From positions 20,511,001-20,575,000 of the forward strand of contig JAZBQD010000027.1 in the NCBI GenBank assembly GCA_036583965.1: a stretch of DNA of 64,000 nt, in the 5' to 3' direction. Shown piece by piece: positions 12,737-24,800 of the stretch. Position numbers and translations under genes: made by a program. Source of the DNA: Prunella strophiata. Its lineage: Eukaryota; Chordata; Aves; Passeriformes; Prunellidae. The stretch's first letter is position 1, and each line of letters opens with the position of its first letter. The notes beneath the pieces are model-generated. The model was not told the origin of the DNA. It worked only from the letters and a program-made list of their open reading frames with translations, and searched no databases.

Positions 12737-15660
12737 AATTTGGGACCAAAATAAGGTCAATTCCAAAACAAAAGGCTTCAAGGCACCCAGTTTGTTTGGA
12801 TTTGGAATTGGAAAGTTAAATTGGTAGTTTATACCAGCAAGAAATAATGTTTCTTTTATAATTAATAATATAACAAAATTTCATGAAGCAATAGTTTTGC
12901 ATTCTCATCAAGGTATTTTTCCCTAAGTATGGGGGGGAGTAAGAAAAATCCCATTTCACAGAAAAATTAGAATAGTTTTACATAAAAAATAATTATCAAA
13001 GCAGCAAGGTAAATTCCAATATGCAAAGTACTCATCCTGGCATGTGGATATGTAGGGTTACAGAAGTTAAGGCCAAAGGCAAGCATTTACAATATCAAAT
13101 ATCCTAAGCACAAAATACCAGTGAATCCTCACACTGGAGAGCCACGATCAGCTCACCACAAATAGGAATAAACATCAGAATATATCTTACACGTGCTCAG
13201 ATCTGAAACATCGCAACCAGTTCTAACTTTCAAAACCTCTAATGCAATTTTTTTTCCTGAATTTGTTTAGAAGAGTAGAAAGCTTTAACACTTTATTATT
13301 CATTGAAAAAAGAGCAGAACAAGCTGTTCTGCTGTCATCTGTTCTGTTCACGTGAGATGCCAAAAAAACTCTGCAAAACTCATCCTTGCTAGTGCAGTAG
13401 TTGTGCATACCCTGGTTTTGTATGGAAAGTCACACAGACTGCAGACAAGCCCGTTTGAACCAGGTTGTGCCATTAACCCATGGCACAGGTTCTCTCTCAG
13501 GCAGGAGTTTCACAAGTGCCATCAAGAAATCCACAGGTACTAGTGGAGAATCAAATGTATGCCTGAAGGATCCCACAGGATCCTTAAAGTAGTCCAAGTA
13601 CTTTCTAACTGCAAATAATTCCAGGAAGGAGTGTGACAGCTTTTCTTTGAACACACTGTAAAAATCACTGTAAACCAGCCAAAAGAAATCACAGGCCTGA
13701 GTCTGAATCAAACCATGCTGAACAATCATTATAAGGTTTGTTTTACCCTTTTATTTGTTCAGGAACAAAGACCTATCTCCTACAATGATGCTCAGTTTTG
13801 ACATTTGTGAAGCTTCTATTTCAGTGTGTTAAAAGATGTTTAAATTCATAGAAACAGGTAGAATGCATTATTAAACTCTCACTTCAGGAGAAGCTCTAGT
13901 TACATGTAGTGGGGAGTCAACTCCCATCTTCCTCTTCCTCCTGGCTGGTGATGACCTTGGACTTTCAAGTTTCCCCTGGATATATTATGTCATGGATAAT
14001 GACTACAGTAAATGGCTTAACTTTGTCCTCAATATGACACACATTGTTTTATGAACTCAACAAAAAGAATCTGCACTGAGTCTGATGGTTTGTACTGTCT
14101 AAATTCTAGGGAATTATTGCACAAAAATTTCTGAAAGAAGCAAACTTGATTTAGCAAAATTCAGATATGATATGACCCTACCAAATCTGAAAGGAGAAAT
14201 AGTTGTGGTATTAATGGCCTTGGCCATATGGACTTCAACAGAAAGGTGCAAGAGAAAATTCTCATAATACATACAGGCTGTTATTATTTTTTAAATCTTC
14301 ATCTAAAGGAGCCAATGATAGTTACAGACCAGACCAGGTCATGTTTTGGTCATAGAAATTTTTAAAGTGTCGTAAATGTCCTTTTGGGAAGGACAATAAA
14401 AGAAAAAGCAAAACAAAATACAGAACAAGAAAAAAGTTATGAGGATGAACATGAGTGGCAAACAGATGAAGAGGAGTGGTTATACATAAACACACAGATC
14501 ACAGAATGGCCAAAATCTTTGCCTGCTGCAAAGTGTGAAGCTTTCACCCCTTCTTTTCACACAAAGGTTTTCCTGAAAGTCTACACATACTGTAAGTATA
14601 TGTAAAATTGTGACTAGATTTAACCAAACACTGACTCACAAGTGTTTGCTATTTGCAAGGCTAAGCACAAGGGTTAGGAATGGACACCTGAAATTTTCTG
14701 TTTGGGTGATAAAGGGACCACTGTAACAGCTCACGAAAAAACACATTAAAATTTGTTAGCAAGAGGTAGCCCTGAGTACTGCACCACACATTCCCTTCAT
14801 CAAATGTGAAATACATGTTATACACACAAATTCTTCTAAATATGCTAGTCTTGTGTGGTTGGTAACAAAACAGAAATGCTGTTAAGAAGCAAACTGACAT
14901 ATGCATCAATTTCTAGCACATCCCTGAGACCAGCTAACAAATGCAACAAAGCACTAAGCAAAGGGCCAGACTTCCCTCTCACATCCAAAACATTTCTCCT
15001 TCTCCAGTGAAAAGTTCCGTACTGATTTTTTAGCAGACATCTAGCTAAGACCTAAATCCAATTACCTGTCCCTTTTCTACTAGTCTCAACTAATAATAGA
15101 AAGTTTGGAATATTAATGCAATTCCTAAAGGGGTAAAACAAGAAAGGGAGGAATATAAAGGTATTTTGAAGCTCCCAACTTACAGGCACCCAGCTTTGTT
15201 CAAAGTCTTAAGGAAAATCAAGAAGGAACCTAAGGAATTGCAGTAGGAGATACTTATCTCAACACCTTTGGCAGGAAAAACAGATTCTAACAACCAGAAA
15301 CTGCTGTTGGAAAAAGAGAGCTGAACACAAAGTGTTCATCAAGAATTTGAAGTGCAGGTCAGATGCAGACTATGGAGAAAGCAACTAGAACAAAAAGCCT
15401 TTTACGTGCAGCAGCAGAGGGCAGTGAGAGCTGAAACTCATTGGAAAAGGAGAACACCACCACCACACACTTCTCAGTCACCCCAACACATGAAGAATAG
15501 TCTTGTTTTCAGCTTTGCAGTAGCCTAACAATATAGTTTTCTACAACAAGTTTGTACTGTTTTTATTTTTTATCCCAAAGATGGAAAGCCTTGGTAAAGT
15601 TGGGATAAGCAAATACTTGATATTTATGGAAAGCAACTAACCTGAGCAGTGCAGGCAGCA
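12737..15660. other. AT-rich noncoding stretch, nothing recognised
   Basis: Only short frames are present, up to about 99 codons near 13430-13729 on the minus strand. No domain, repeat family or RNA gene is recognised. Confidence 0.5.
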
Positions 15661-15666
15661 GCTCAC

Positions 15667-15930
15667 CTGATACCCTTAAAAGCAACACATAAAGCAGCAC
15701 ACGAACTTGAGGAACCACAGCTTCAAAGCCATGATTTATATACACCACCAATGTAATTAATCTGATATTATCTCCTGCTGGGCACTGGTATATTAAGCAT
15801 TCCACAATAATATTTCATGGCACGTAGCATACGTGACAAAGAGGCTGGAAGTGCATTACACACATGGTTGTAACTGTGGTAAATCACTCCACTGGAGCAC
15901 AGCTTCTCTGTCATTCCAGCCAGAAATGAC
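15667..15930 (-). other. Candidate exon of a leftward transcript (speculative)
   Basis: On the minus strand the segment is bounded by a possible acceptor, TGTTGTGTAG just before 15930, and a good donor, ATCAG|GTGAGC, with the last exon base at 15667. A second donor-like site, CTCAG|GTTAGT, lies about 25 bases further on. The 264-base segment is not open in any single frame throughout. One minus frame is open for about 60 codons to a stop near 15771, and another is open from there to beyond the donor. If real, it is more likely a noncoding exon or a frame-broken remnant than intact coding sequence. It lies just left of the CpG island, which is where a downstream exon of a leftward transcript would sit. 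The acceptor is weak, so confidence is low. Confidence 0.15.
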
Positions 15931-16164
15931 CTACACAACAGGACCGCCACTCCAGAGGAAAATAAATCAGAAACTATGAAAATATTGCGGCTCCCTGCAA
16001 TACCTCAGCTTACCAATTATCGTGTTCTGATGGAAACCTGGCACGCAGCTGAGTTAATTGCAAGAAAAAGGACTCAAGGGTTCCGCTAACCTCCCGGGAC
16101 TCGGCTCTCCAGTGACACCTCAGCAGAGGAGGTGATTTAGGCTAAAAAGCCCTGAAGAGACTGG

Positions 16165-16177
16165 GATCGTAACGATC
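16165..16177. repeat. Perfect 13-base palindrome with CpGs in the island
   Basis: The arms GATCGT (16165-16170) and ACGATC (16172-16177) flank a single A. The heptamer GATCAGG, overlapping its right end at 16174-16180, recurs at 16189-16195, 15 bases away. The palindrome and the repeated half may form a compound binding site, though no factor is assigned. Confidence 0.85.
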
Positions 16178-16281
16178 AGGGAGCGAATGATCAGGCACAG
16201 GAGCCATTGTCCTGCCAGGACAAGGACGTGGAGAGCCACTGGGGGCTCGGGCAGGCCGATGCTGGCCACGGGAGCCACCGA

Positions 16282-16295
16282 GGTACGCACGTACC
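16282..16295. repeat. 14-base palindrome with CpGs (GGTACG CA CGTACC)
   Basis: The arms GGTACG and CGTACC are exact reverse complements around CA. The motif sits in the left block of the CpG island, about 105 bases right of the first palindrome. The CGCACG-like core would suit a dimeric factor, but I recognise no specific consensus. Confidence 0.85.
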
Positions 16296-16394
16296 CCATA
16301 GGGCCGGGACATCGCTGCGTGTCTGCTCAGATCGAACGGGAAAACTGCCCCACAGTTTATACAGTCCTGAGAATCTATGTGTGCGTCTGTGTAA

Positions 16395-16413
16395 ATATAT
16401 ATATATATATATA
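16395..16413. repeat. AT dinucleotide microsatellite
   Basis: There are about nine AT units between the two GC-rich blocks of the CpG island. A preceding GTGCGTCTGTGT segment suggests decay from a mixed GT/AT repeat. Confidence 0.9.
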
Positions 16414-16621
16414 AACATGAAAACCACCGCATAGAAACAAACACCAGCACTCTGAGCAAAGCCCAGAGCTGCAGAGAGGTGAGCGCAGTCAGCGGCGGGC
16501 AGATGCGGAGCTCTGAGGGCATCACCCGCAGCCAGCTTTAATTCCGACAGCCATGGGGAATTAATTATTCGTCACCAGGACTGAAACTGAGCACCTCCCC
16601 TGTGGCAAACAACAGAAACTT

Positions 16622-16860
16622 ACCGGGGTGTGCGAAGAACCGTAGGAGCAGCCCCAGCTCTCAGCCGCAGCAGCCCCCGTTGTGAGGAAGGCTCGGGGGT
16701 TCCGTCCCCCAGCTGCAGCCAATTAACCAGGTAATTAATTGCACCTGAGGCACTGATTGCGCCAGCCGGGCCCCTCCTCCAAGGCACGGAGCTCTCCTGC
16801 GCCTCCAGGGCCAGCGGCCACCTCGGGGAGCAAAGGAACACCCCGGAGCAACCTCAAAGC
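16622..16860 (-). other. Candidate first exon with strong splice donor, leftward
   Basis: On the minus strand CACACCCCG is followed by GTAAGTTT, a near-ideal vertebrate 5' splice site. The last exon base would be 16624 and the intron would start at 16623. The upstream 200 or so bases on that strand are CpG-rich and hold GC-rich and CCAAT-type sequence, as expected for a first exon and core promoter. One minus frame is open from about 16841 to the donor and meets its stop only inside it (the TAA of GTAAG), but it has no ATG at that point. I therefore favour a noncoding or 5' UTR exon. The right boundary, meaning the transcription start, cannot be read from sequence. Confidence 0.35.
16717..16742. 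promoter_or_regulatory. Homeodomain-type and CCAAT motif cluster inside the CpG island
   Basis: A short AT-rich patch is embedded in GC-rich sequence: a CCAAT box overlapping AATTAACC at 16719-16728, and GTAATTAATTGC at 16731-16742 with two overlapping TAAT cores. A similar AATTAATTATTC lies near 16559-16570. Such motifs are bound by homeodomain proteins, but which factor acts here, if any, is unknown. The contrast with the surrounding GC-rich sequence is directly visible. Confidence 0.4.
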
Positions 16861-16870
16861 ACAGCGGAAA

Positions 16871-19800
16871 GATTCCATCCTTCTGATACCTAGACACAAC
16901 ACACAAAAGCAGATTTCTTAAACTATATTGAGGTGTATGGCTTCGTTGTGTTGTTATTGTCAGAACCACAAAGTACATTTCTTCTGTAAATAGCTTCTGG
17001 GACTGCAGGCTGCCTTGTTTTCTCTAGCAGTACCTGAGAGATTTACAATAGGAAGAAGACAAAATTATAATGCCTCATTCCAAATTTGTGAGGGTCTTGT
17101 AAATTTTCTGTCTCGTTTAGGTCTTCCATAGACATGAACTTCAAAAACATTTCATAACAGGTCTCTCAGACTTATCAAGTGGATAAAATCATTTATTCCC
17201 TATCCTAGTGTACACACTGAGAATTGCCCAGCACAGACATACACAGTCACTAATTCATGAGAATCTCAAAGAACATGGGGGAAATTCACCTTCAAGAGTA
17301 AAATACTTGAATATTCTTCCAGATTCCCACCTTAAATTCTTCAAACCAAAACAAACCAGATATTCTGACATTTGTAACCTCACTGCTGCTTTGTCTTCTG
17401 TGTTGTCCTGTAAAATTTCCCTGGAATAAGAAAGGGCAAGCTAAGTTTTATCAAGTTTTTAATACTGCAGTGCTCTACACTCCTACAGCACTACTGCTGG
17501 CCCAGTGAAAAAAGAATTGATTCAAAACCCAGCTGGAGAGGAGGTTGAAGTTCTAAAAGGCTTTTACTGCTTGATCCCTTGCTGCTACCTCCTCTTCAAA
17601 GCATGGGAAAACCTAGGGAGAATCTAATAAAACAGAATCAGGCCTCTTGAGATGAATGTCTTATGTCTTTTCTTTTACCAATTGCCCTTTGAAATTCCTT
17701 GATGGATGGCATCCATCGCACAACACATCTGTGGCAAAGAAGTGTGGAAGGCAGAAGACCCATTTTCTGTCCTATTCACATACCACATATGTGTAAATGT
17801 TAAGAATGGGTGAGTGTCCCTGTAGGCTGGCAGGTACAGCCATTGACTAGAGCATTGTTAAACATCATTAAACATATTTCAGATTGACACCTACATAGAT
17901 AGTTCTTTTATGACACGGTGCCAAATGCTTGCTTAATACAAAATAAACAAATATAACGTAATTAATAAAACATTTGCTTTCTCATTTCCCAGTCAATTCA
18001 AATTTAGGAATATTCATACACACATAGCCAATAGACTTTGTACCTTTAATAAAATACTTACATTAAAAATAATGGGATCTCTTAATAGGCAGTGTTTTAG
18101 AGATACAAGTTCATGTTTAGTGAAGTAGACATAAATCATTAAGGTTTAAGGTTAAATTGCAGCTATCAAGTATCAGGGGTGACTTCACTGTAGAGCCTGT
18201 TTGACTCACAACCCCACATCAAAAGCCACAATGATTATTTTGAGACCCTTTCCAAATCCCTTGGGTATTTCTCTCCTAAATAGGAGATAATTTCCTGAAA
18301 ATTTCATGCAGTGTACATTTCCATTATAAGAAAACTTTTGCATCTAGTTAATAAATAAGCAAAGCAGAGGTGAATTTATTGACTGCATGTCAAAGATGTT
18401 TAAAAAATCCTTTTTGAATGTCAAATGGTCTTTCATTTCCCCACCTTGAGATTCCTGTCTCTATTCTTTCTCTATATTTCATGTCTACTTGTTCTTTCAA
18501 CCTCCTTGGAGTGCAGCCAGGCTCTCAGCCTCCAGTATGAATGTGCTGCTCTATTCCTGTTTGATCTTCCTCCCTTGATGTGTCAGTTTCTTTGTGGCCT
18601 GCCTACTTGTCAAACCATTTTCACTCTTCAAAACTTTTTATGAATTTTTAAAAAGCAATGCAGATCTCAATACATTTGATGAATTTTTCAAGAGCTAATC
18701 ACACTCAAATATCACAAACATTGCTGTTCATGTGTTAATATACTAAGGACAAACATTTATTTACAAATTTCTTTGCCTAAACCAGTTGGATAGCAACAAA
18801 ATACATCACAAATACACTGAGTGGTAGGTAAAAGGGAGAATGCACCTCTTCTAGCTGTAATGGAAGCTAACTGCTCAAAATGTGAAAAACAGGGAGAACC
18901 ATTGTTAAAAGTGTCTATATCTACAAACATAACACTGAACTATAAATCTTAGCAATAAGAAGGACATGCAGAAGAAGGAATAACAGGCAATCTTCACTTA
19001 AAATACATATTAGGAAAAAACAAATAGTGGTGCAACTCCTTGTTATGAGGTGGCTTCATCCTTCTGTGATATAGATCAGGGTTTCTTATCAGCTCTAGCA
19101 TGTGATACCCTTCACACAGTAGTCATCCATATGCATCCATAATGCATAGACCAATAGATTGATAAACTGTTTGCTAAAGGAAATAAGAAATTACTGACAA
19201 CACATTTTTTGGAGGTTAGTATGCTTTTCAGATGAATAAAATTACTCATGAGTTCCTCACACAAGCATACATCATATACATCAACATAAGATGTTCCCTG
19301 GGTCAGATGGGTAAATAAATCCTAGAATGTTACAATAAAGGATGTCTAATCTCTAGAGAGGAAACAATTTAAAATATTGTATTAGTGAGGTTGTAAATAA
19401 TATTGTTTTACTTTTTAAACTAGAGTCACGAATTCCATCAGACAAAAGTAACTAATTTCCCAGGTAAGGCCACAAAAAACCCCATACTTTACTGAAATAT
19501 GCAATATGAAAAAGTATTGCTAATGTCTCTTGGAGTCAATGATACAGGATGAGACAGGATAAGTGAATATAAGGGAAAAGGTACAGACACTAAGTTGTAA
19601 TAAAGCAAGTTTTAATATAGAGAACATTCCAGCCAGAAAATGGTCTGTCCTTCCAGGACACTGAGAGGGTTTGTCATAACCTGTTACATGCTAACCTGAG
19701 GACAAGACTTATTCTCAGACCACATCTCAGGATATGTTACCTTCCAGCTATAGCATCACATTTTTTAATTGTATACATTCTATAAAACTAATATTGCATA

Positions 19801-21801
19801 AAGGGTCCCCAATATATTAGTAGAGTCTACATGTAAAATAAACTCTTTTTTGGTAGTCATATCTCACTGAGATTTCCTGTCCCAATTGTAGAAGACACAA
19901 CATGAATATTATATTTTTTTCAAATAAGTTTGCATTTCAATGAGACCTATGGAATATTGTTTGCTTTATTGCATTCAATTTTTATTTTCCATTTTAAAGT
20001 GCAGATGCTGGTACACGAATATGACATTTTTGTTCTCACATAAGAGAGCTAGAGTAAGTATAGTAATGTACTGAAATAGATTTTAGTTTTGAAACAAGAA
20101 TAATTCCTGGAAATGGATTAATAGAATCGTTGGGGTGGACATATGCCAAGAACAGGATGTTGGTACAAGCTCAATATCTGTCAAGGTTGAAATGTATTAA
20201 TTTGTCTGTTCCACTTTAGAAATCACTCTGATATCTGCACCTTGAGGGATCAGGTTCTCAAAGGCATTAAAGTTACTAGTTCCCATAGAATAGATAGGAA
20301 AATAGGTGAAAAGAAATTTTTACAGCAAACTAGATTCATGAACACTGACTTTTATATCCCATCAGAAACAATGGCCTTAAACAAATCTTTCAGAGCAAAG
20401 AGAAGTTTGATTAAGGTAAATAATTTTTTATTCAATTGTCATAAACCACAACTTGACAGGCAGCCTCAGGGATGCTATTCTTTCAAACCCAAAAATGTAC
20501 CAAAAGTAAAGAAAACATATTTTTGAAATTATTATTAAAATTTTCATTTTTGGTTTACTAAACAAAAAAAAATTGGTCTGCACCATATTTGACACAGGTG
20601 AAATGTATCAGCACCCAGAGGGGATGCATGAAAGAAGAACCTAACAAACTGTGGTACATTTAGCATTACTGAATCACCCCTTAATGACTCCAGAGATTTT
20701 ACTTTCCTGCTTATGAGGTTAAAAATACTTTCCTTTGACAGGATTTATGTGATCAACCTACAATAAATTACAAATTGTCCTGTTAAAAAATAGAATACAA
20801 AATATTGAGGAAGAAGGAAGTGTAGATTTACATCTGTTGTGACTTAGACCACTCTCAGAAACAGCTGGAGGAGAAAAACAAGGCTTCTAAAAAAGGGTGA
20901 AATCAAATAAGTACCATGTTGTGTTAGAAAAGGTTGGCATCTGAGACAAAGATAATTATGAAATTTCTTCATCTCTTAGCTTAGATTTCATTAACTGAAT
21001 TTTTGGTGTTATTAAAAAAATTGATGATAAAAATGAGTTCTGAGTGACCTTCAGAACAAAAAGTTTTTTAGAAAGTTATTGTCACTTAGAAGGTTATTAA
21101 TAATCCTAAGTCCTAGGAAGTACCTGACATAATATTAATTTTAGCTATGTGGATTCTAGAACATTCATTAGCCTTCTTTATTGTCAAATAATTTTACTGA
21201 AATTCTATTGTAGCAGTAGATTGTAGCATGGATATCAAGAGAAAATCACTTATCTCCCTCTCTGCTTCACCCTTCACCATAGATTTCACATGCCAAGTTC
21301 ATAATTAAACCTTACAGTATCATTAAAAAACTTAATATTTCCTTGCCATGGTGCTGTTGGCAGAATCAACGCACTGCAGTGGGGAGTTTGCTACCTTTAA
21401 AATGTCTATGACAAGAAATCACAAATTTCAAGTGCCTCAGGGGTGCATGGGATGTCTAAATAGGGACTTCACATATTCAAGCCATTTTTTCAAAGGGGAT
21501 CATTTCTGTTGTCACTCTTGGAAGAACAATGATGGCAGGTCATTATGGGATAAAAATGTGATAGAATTGAATCCTGTTCTGACTGTCAGAAATGTCAAGA
21601 CTGAATTTCATTCATTTTGGTTGAGGCTTTCCTTACACACAAATATGTTTCTCACTGTGCCTTTTGATGTGTAAACATTTGTGTACAAATACACACTTTT
21701 AGGCAACTTGCAAAACAAGTCATTCCTGCAGGTAAAAAAATTATAGTATTGGTTGGTTCCTCCTGATGGTAGTATTTGCATGAATTATTTATTCCTGAGC
21801 A
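16871..21801. other. AT-rich noncoding stretch, nothing recognised
   Basis: Composition drops back to AT-rich and CpG-poor immediately right of the island. The stretch holds only short frames up to about 108 codons (21348-21674 plus) with no recognisable motif. No gene, RNA or repeat family is identified. Confidence 0.55.
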
Positions 21802-21829
21802 CAATACTCAGTATTGAGCAAGCAGGATG
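21794..21829. repeat. Imperfect hairpin around CAATACT/AGTATTG
   Basis: The arms CAATACT (21802-21808) and AGTATTG (21810-21816) are exact inverted repeats around one C. Flanking TCCTG and CAGGA add a second, offset stem. The structure is too short for a typical microRNA precursor. Confidence 0.6.
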
Positions 21830-24800
21830 TAATCAATGGATAATCATCACAACTCTGAAAGGCATAATCTACAATGAAGCTGTTTTCAAGCCATGGATGT
21901 CAATGCAACCCAGCTCTGTAGCGTTCAGACTAGACTAGCAGCTAGACTGAAAAAGCCTACAGATGGTAGGTTATGCCTTGGCATACTATATTTTTAGAAT
22001 ATTTAGGTTTATTTCATAAACCAACAGGTTTTGCTGTTACTGTCATTTTTATATTACTATTATGCAAATACAAAAAGCACTATGCAAACAGGAACTGTTC
22101 ACCTTTCTGCTGCCTACACCCAGCCAGATACAAAACACAGAGATGTTATTTAATGCCTGTGTTAATTCCCAAATTTTTAGCTGATTAGGCATAAGAGCCT
22201 ACACACTGTAGTAAATTGGGGCCAGTGTCTTCAAACAGAGTTGTGAAAAAATAGATGGGAATAAAACTGTTACATTTTGTCACTCTGCTTTAAAGGGTTG
22301 GCAAGGCATATACTAATTGGATGAAGAGGCTGTGAAAAAAAAAAAAAAAGCAAACCTAAAAGGCTGAAGTATGCAGCTGAAATGAAAATAAAGTGCAGCA
22401 GAAGTTATTTAAATAAAAGAAATTTGGAAAAAGTAATGATTAAAAGAAGTGAATAGTTCTCTGTGCTGTTAAAAGCTGAAAGTTTGGAAAATTTGTTCAT
22501 GTTTTTCTGTGATTATATTATTTTTCAAGTATACATATGAGCATACCTATAAACATGAAAGAGAGGAAAGGGACATTGCAATAGGCTTGTATAAAGAATT
22601 TGGGCTCGGTGTATTACTAAATTTGGGGTGCAGACACAGATAAGAATAAAAATCCAGCACATGTGAGTATTGTTTTTTTTTCGTACTTCCAACCATCTTT
22701 TTGTTATCTTTTTTTCCAGACACAAACTGAAGAAAACAAGCCTATATACCTATACGTCCTTCCATAAATTAAATCTTAATGTGGCATATCAAAACAAGCC
22801 ACTGGAATAGCTGTAGAATACAGTTTTAAATTATTACAGCATTATGCTGTCTGAGCTGAGGAGTGGACAACTTGCTAACAAAATAAAAGCTGTGTAATTC
22901 ATTGCAAGGAAAACTTTGCTTTTCTTTCACAGTGGTTTATAATGGGAAGAAAAGGTAAAGGTTTCAATACCACAGACAAATGGACCCACCCTCCACCTCA
23001 CAAGAAGCAATGGATCTGTTCCTTCTCACCAGCAGCCACAAGCAAGAAACCTTCGAGAAGGAGGGCAATCCAAAGGGGTCTTTGTCTATGCTGACTCCTA
23101 AATACCAAATGCAATATTTTTCTCAATTGCCAGAGTGGTGTCCTTCAGATTAAAATTACTTACTTATTCTGAGCAGATTACTGAAAAGCTTTACATTTAA
23201 CAGACATTCATCAAATACTTATATTAGTAGTGGAAGTTTATTCTATCTTAACCACCAGCAGAACTTACTTTGCCTTCTTATTAGTTAGGATACTGCAAAA
23301 TCTGGAGAATATCCTGTAAGAATTGGAGAGTGCCAAACTTTAGAGGAAAAATTAATTGGACCATTCTTACCTGGAATACCTTCTCACAATAGAAGCTAAT
23401 TCTGAGAGGCTAACAGATCAGTTCTGGAACTTTACCAAGATGACTTAGAACATTGAAGCAGTTCATGTGGGAAATCAGGTAAAATAAAATTAAACCTCTG
23501 TGGAATTAAAAGTCCCAAAGAAAGAATCTATGTATTATAGCCCTGCTTCTTATCAGGGATCTAAGTATTTGCAGTAGTGAAGGGGCATCTGAGTCAACAA
23601 AATTGCTATGTTCTATAACAAGGTTATTCAAATCACAGACATAGATAGGGACCTAAATTTGAGTAAATTTGGCTGGGATCTTCCCAGCTCCTGTTCCTTG
23701 GCAGTACAAGGTCTCACCAATAAAAATACCATTTCTTAGAGATTCTAGGACCTTTTTGTCAAAATGCCTTCTCAGGCAGCATGTCTTCTCAGAAAGAGAG
23801 CAGAGAGGCTGTTTTAATTACCATGTGAATTGTAGCAGTTGATCAAATGAGTTATTCCACTGACTGATTCTGAGGAACAGGCTGAAGGTCAATCAATGGA
23901 CAGTGACTTTCTACCTTTGCTTCACTGTCATCTTTGTATGGATTTTTTCTTTTGCAGTTGACCTTCCAGCTCTGGCTTCCTGCTCTACATATTCCAAGGT
24001 ACTTCATTCTTCATAGTTCACCTGAGCTGGCTCTTTTTTAGTAGTAAAGTTTGAAATCTTAATTTTCTTAGTAGGATAATTTTAAGTGCAATTTTAAAAG
24101 ACCTTTCCAAGTTATTTTAGCTTCCTAGTCTTCCAAGCAAACTAAATAAGATGAAATTATTTTATTCTGTATGATGCAATTGTGAGTATGTAATGAAATC
24201 TTTCTCCAATTTATCATTATTCCTTTCTTATCTCTTTGTTCTAAAAATTGCACTGTTAAAGATGACTGTATATCAAAGTAATTTCATCATTAAAAACCTC
24301 CTTATAGCCTGTGCTACAGTAACAGTCTAGAACTTGTATTTTGTTGAACCAGCTAAGAAGAATCTGCAGAAGGGAGCTCTCTGCAAACCCTTCACATGTG
24401 AATATTTCCCTCCTGACATTGGAGGACTGGGTTTCACACTGGAGTAGGATTTCCAGTCAACCTTGCAGGTATAATCTCAGTGTAAAAACTTAGGGAGACA
24501 AGGGAAGGAGAAAGAATTTGCTATAGATTAAGGGTCAGATAATGCTCCAAGTTACCATGATAAAGTTTCAGAACTGATCTATTAGTTTCCAAGAATTACT
24601 TAATATTGTAAGAAGGTGTTCAAAATCAGGATAAGTCCCAGTGAACTTTTCATCTGAAGTTTTGCAGAGTCCAATTTTCTCTCTTTGATAACTGTCCCAG
24701 AGAAAATGGATTAGAAAAACAAACTTAAATAAGATCAGCAATAGACTATCAAATCAAGTTACAAAACAATCAATCTTTCTGCTACTTAGCTATGCTACAA

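Larger units (their letters stand above)
16080..16870. promoter_or_regulatory. CpG-island-like segment, candidate promoter
   Basis: By hand count about 40 CpGs fall within roughly 790 bases, while the surrounding tens of kilobases are CpG-depleted. GC content is also clearly higher than in the flanks. GC-rich blocks lie at 16080-16345 and 16475-16865. Between them sits an AT dinucleotide repeat at about 16395-16413. Such isolated islands in AT-rich vertebrate DNA usually mark an unmethylated promoter or a developmental enhancer. Splice-donor matches on the minus strand (16623/16622) and on the plus strand (GAG|GTGAGC after 16478) make a promoter with one or two first exons plausible. No coding gene is identified, so a long noncoding RNA or the 5' UTR exon of a distant gene are both possible. 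Confidence 0.65.

Noticed and set aside
14495..14510. ATCACAGAATGG resembling a minus-orientation CR1 3' end
   Set aside because: The following bases do not continue into the CR1 GTTTGGGTTGGAAGG-type sequence. Similar short matches near 20125, 37500, 55445 and 63165 fail for the same reason.
16142..16522. 126-codon minus frame from an ATG inside the CpG island
   Set aside because: Its middle (alternating Tyr-Ile) is encoded by the AT microsatellite, and the ends are arginine/proline-rich by composition. It is not protein-like.
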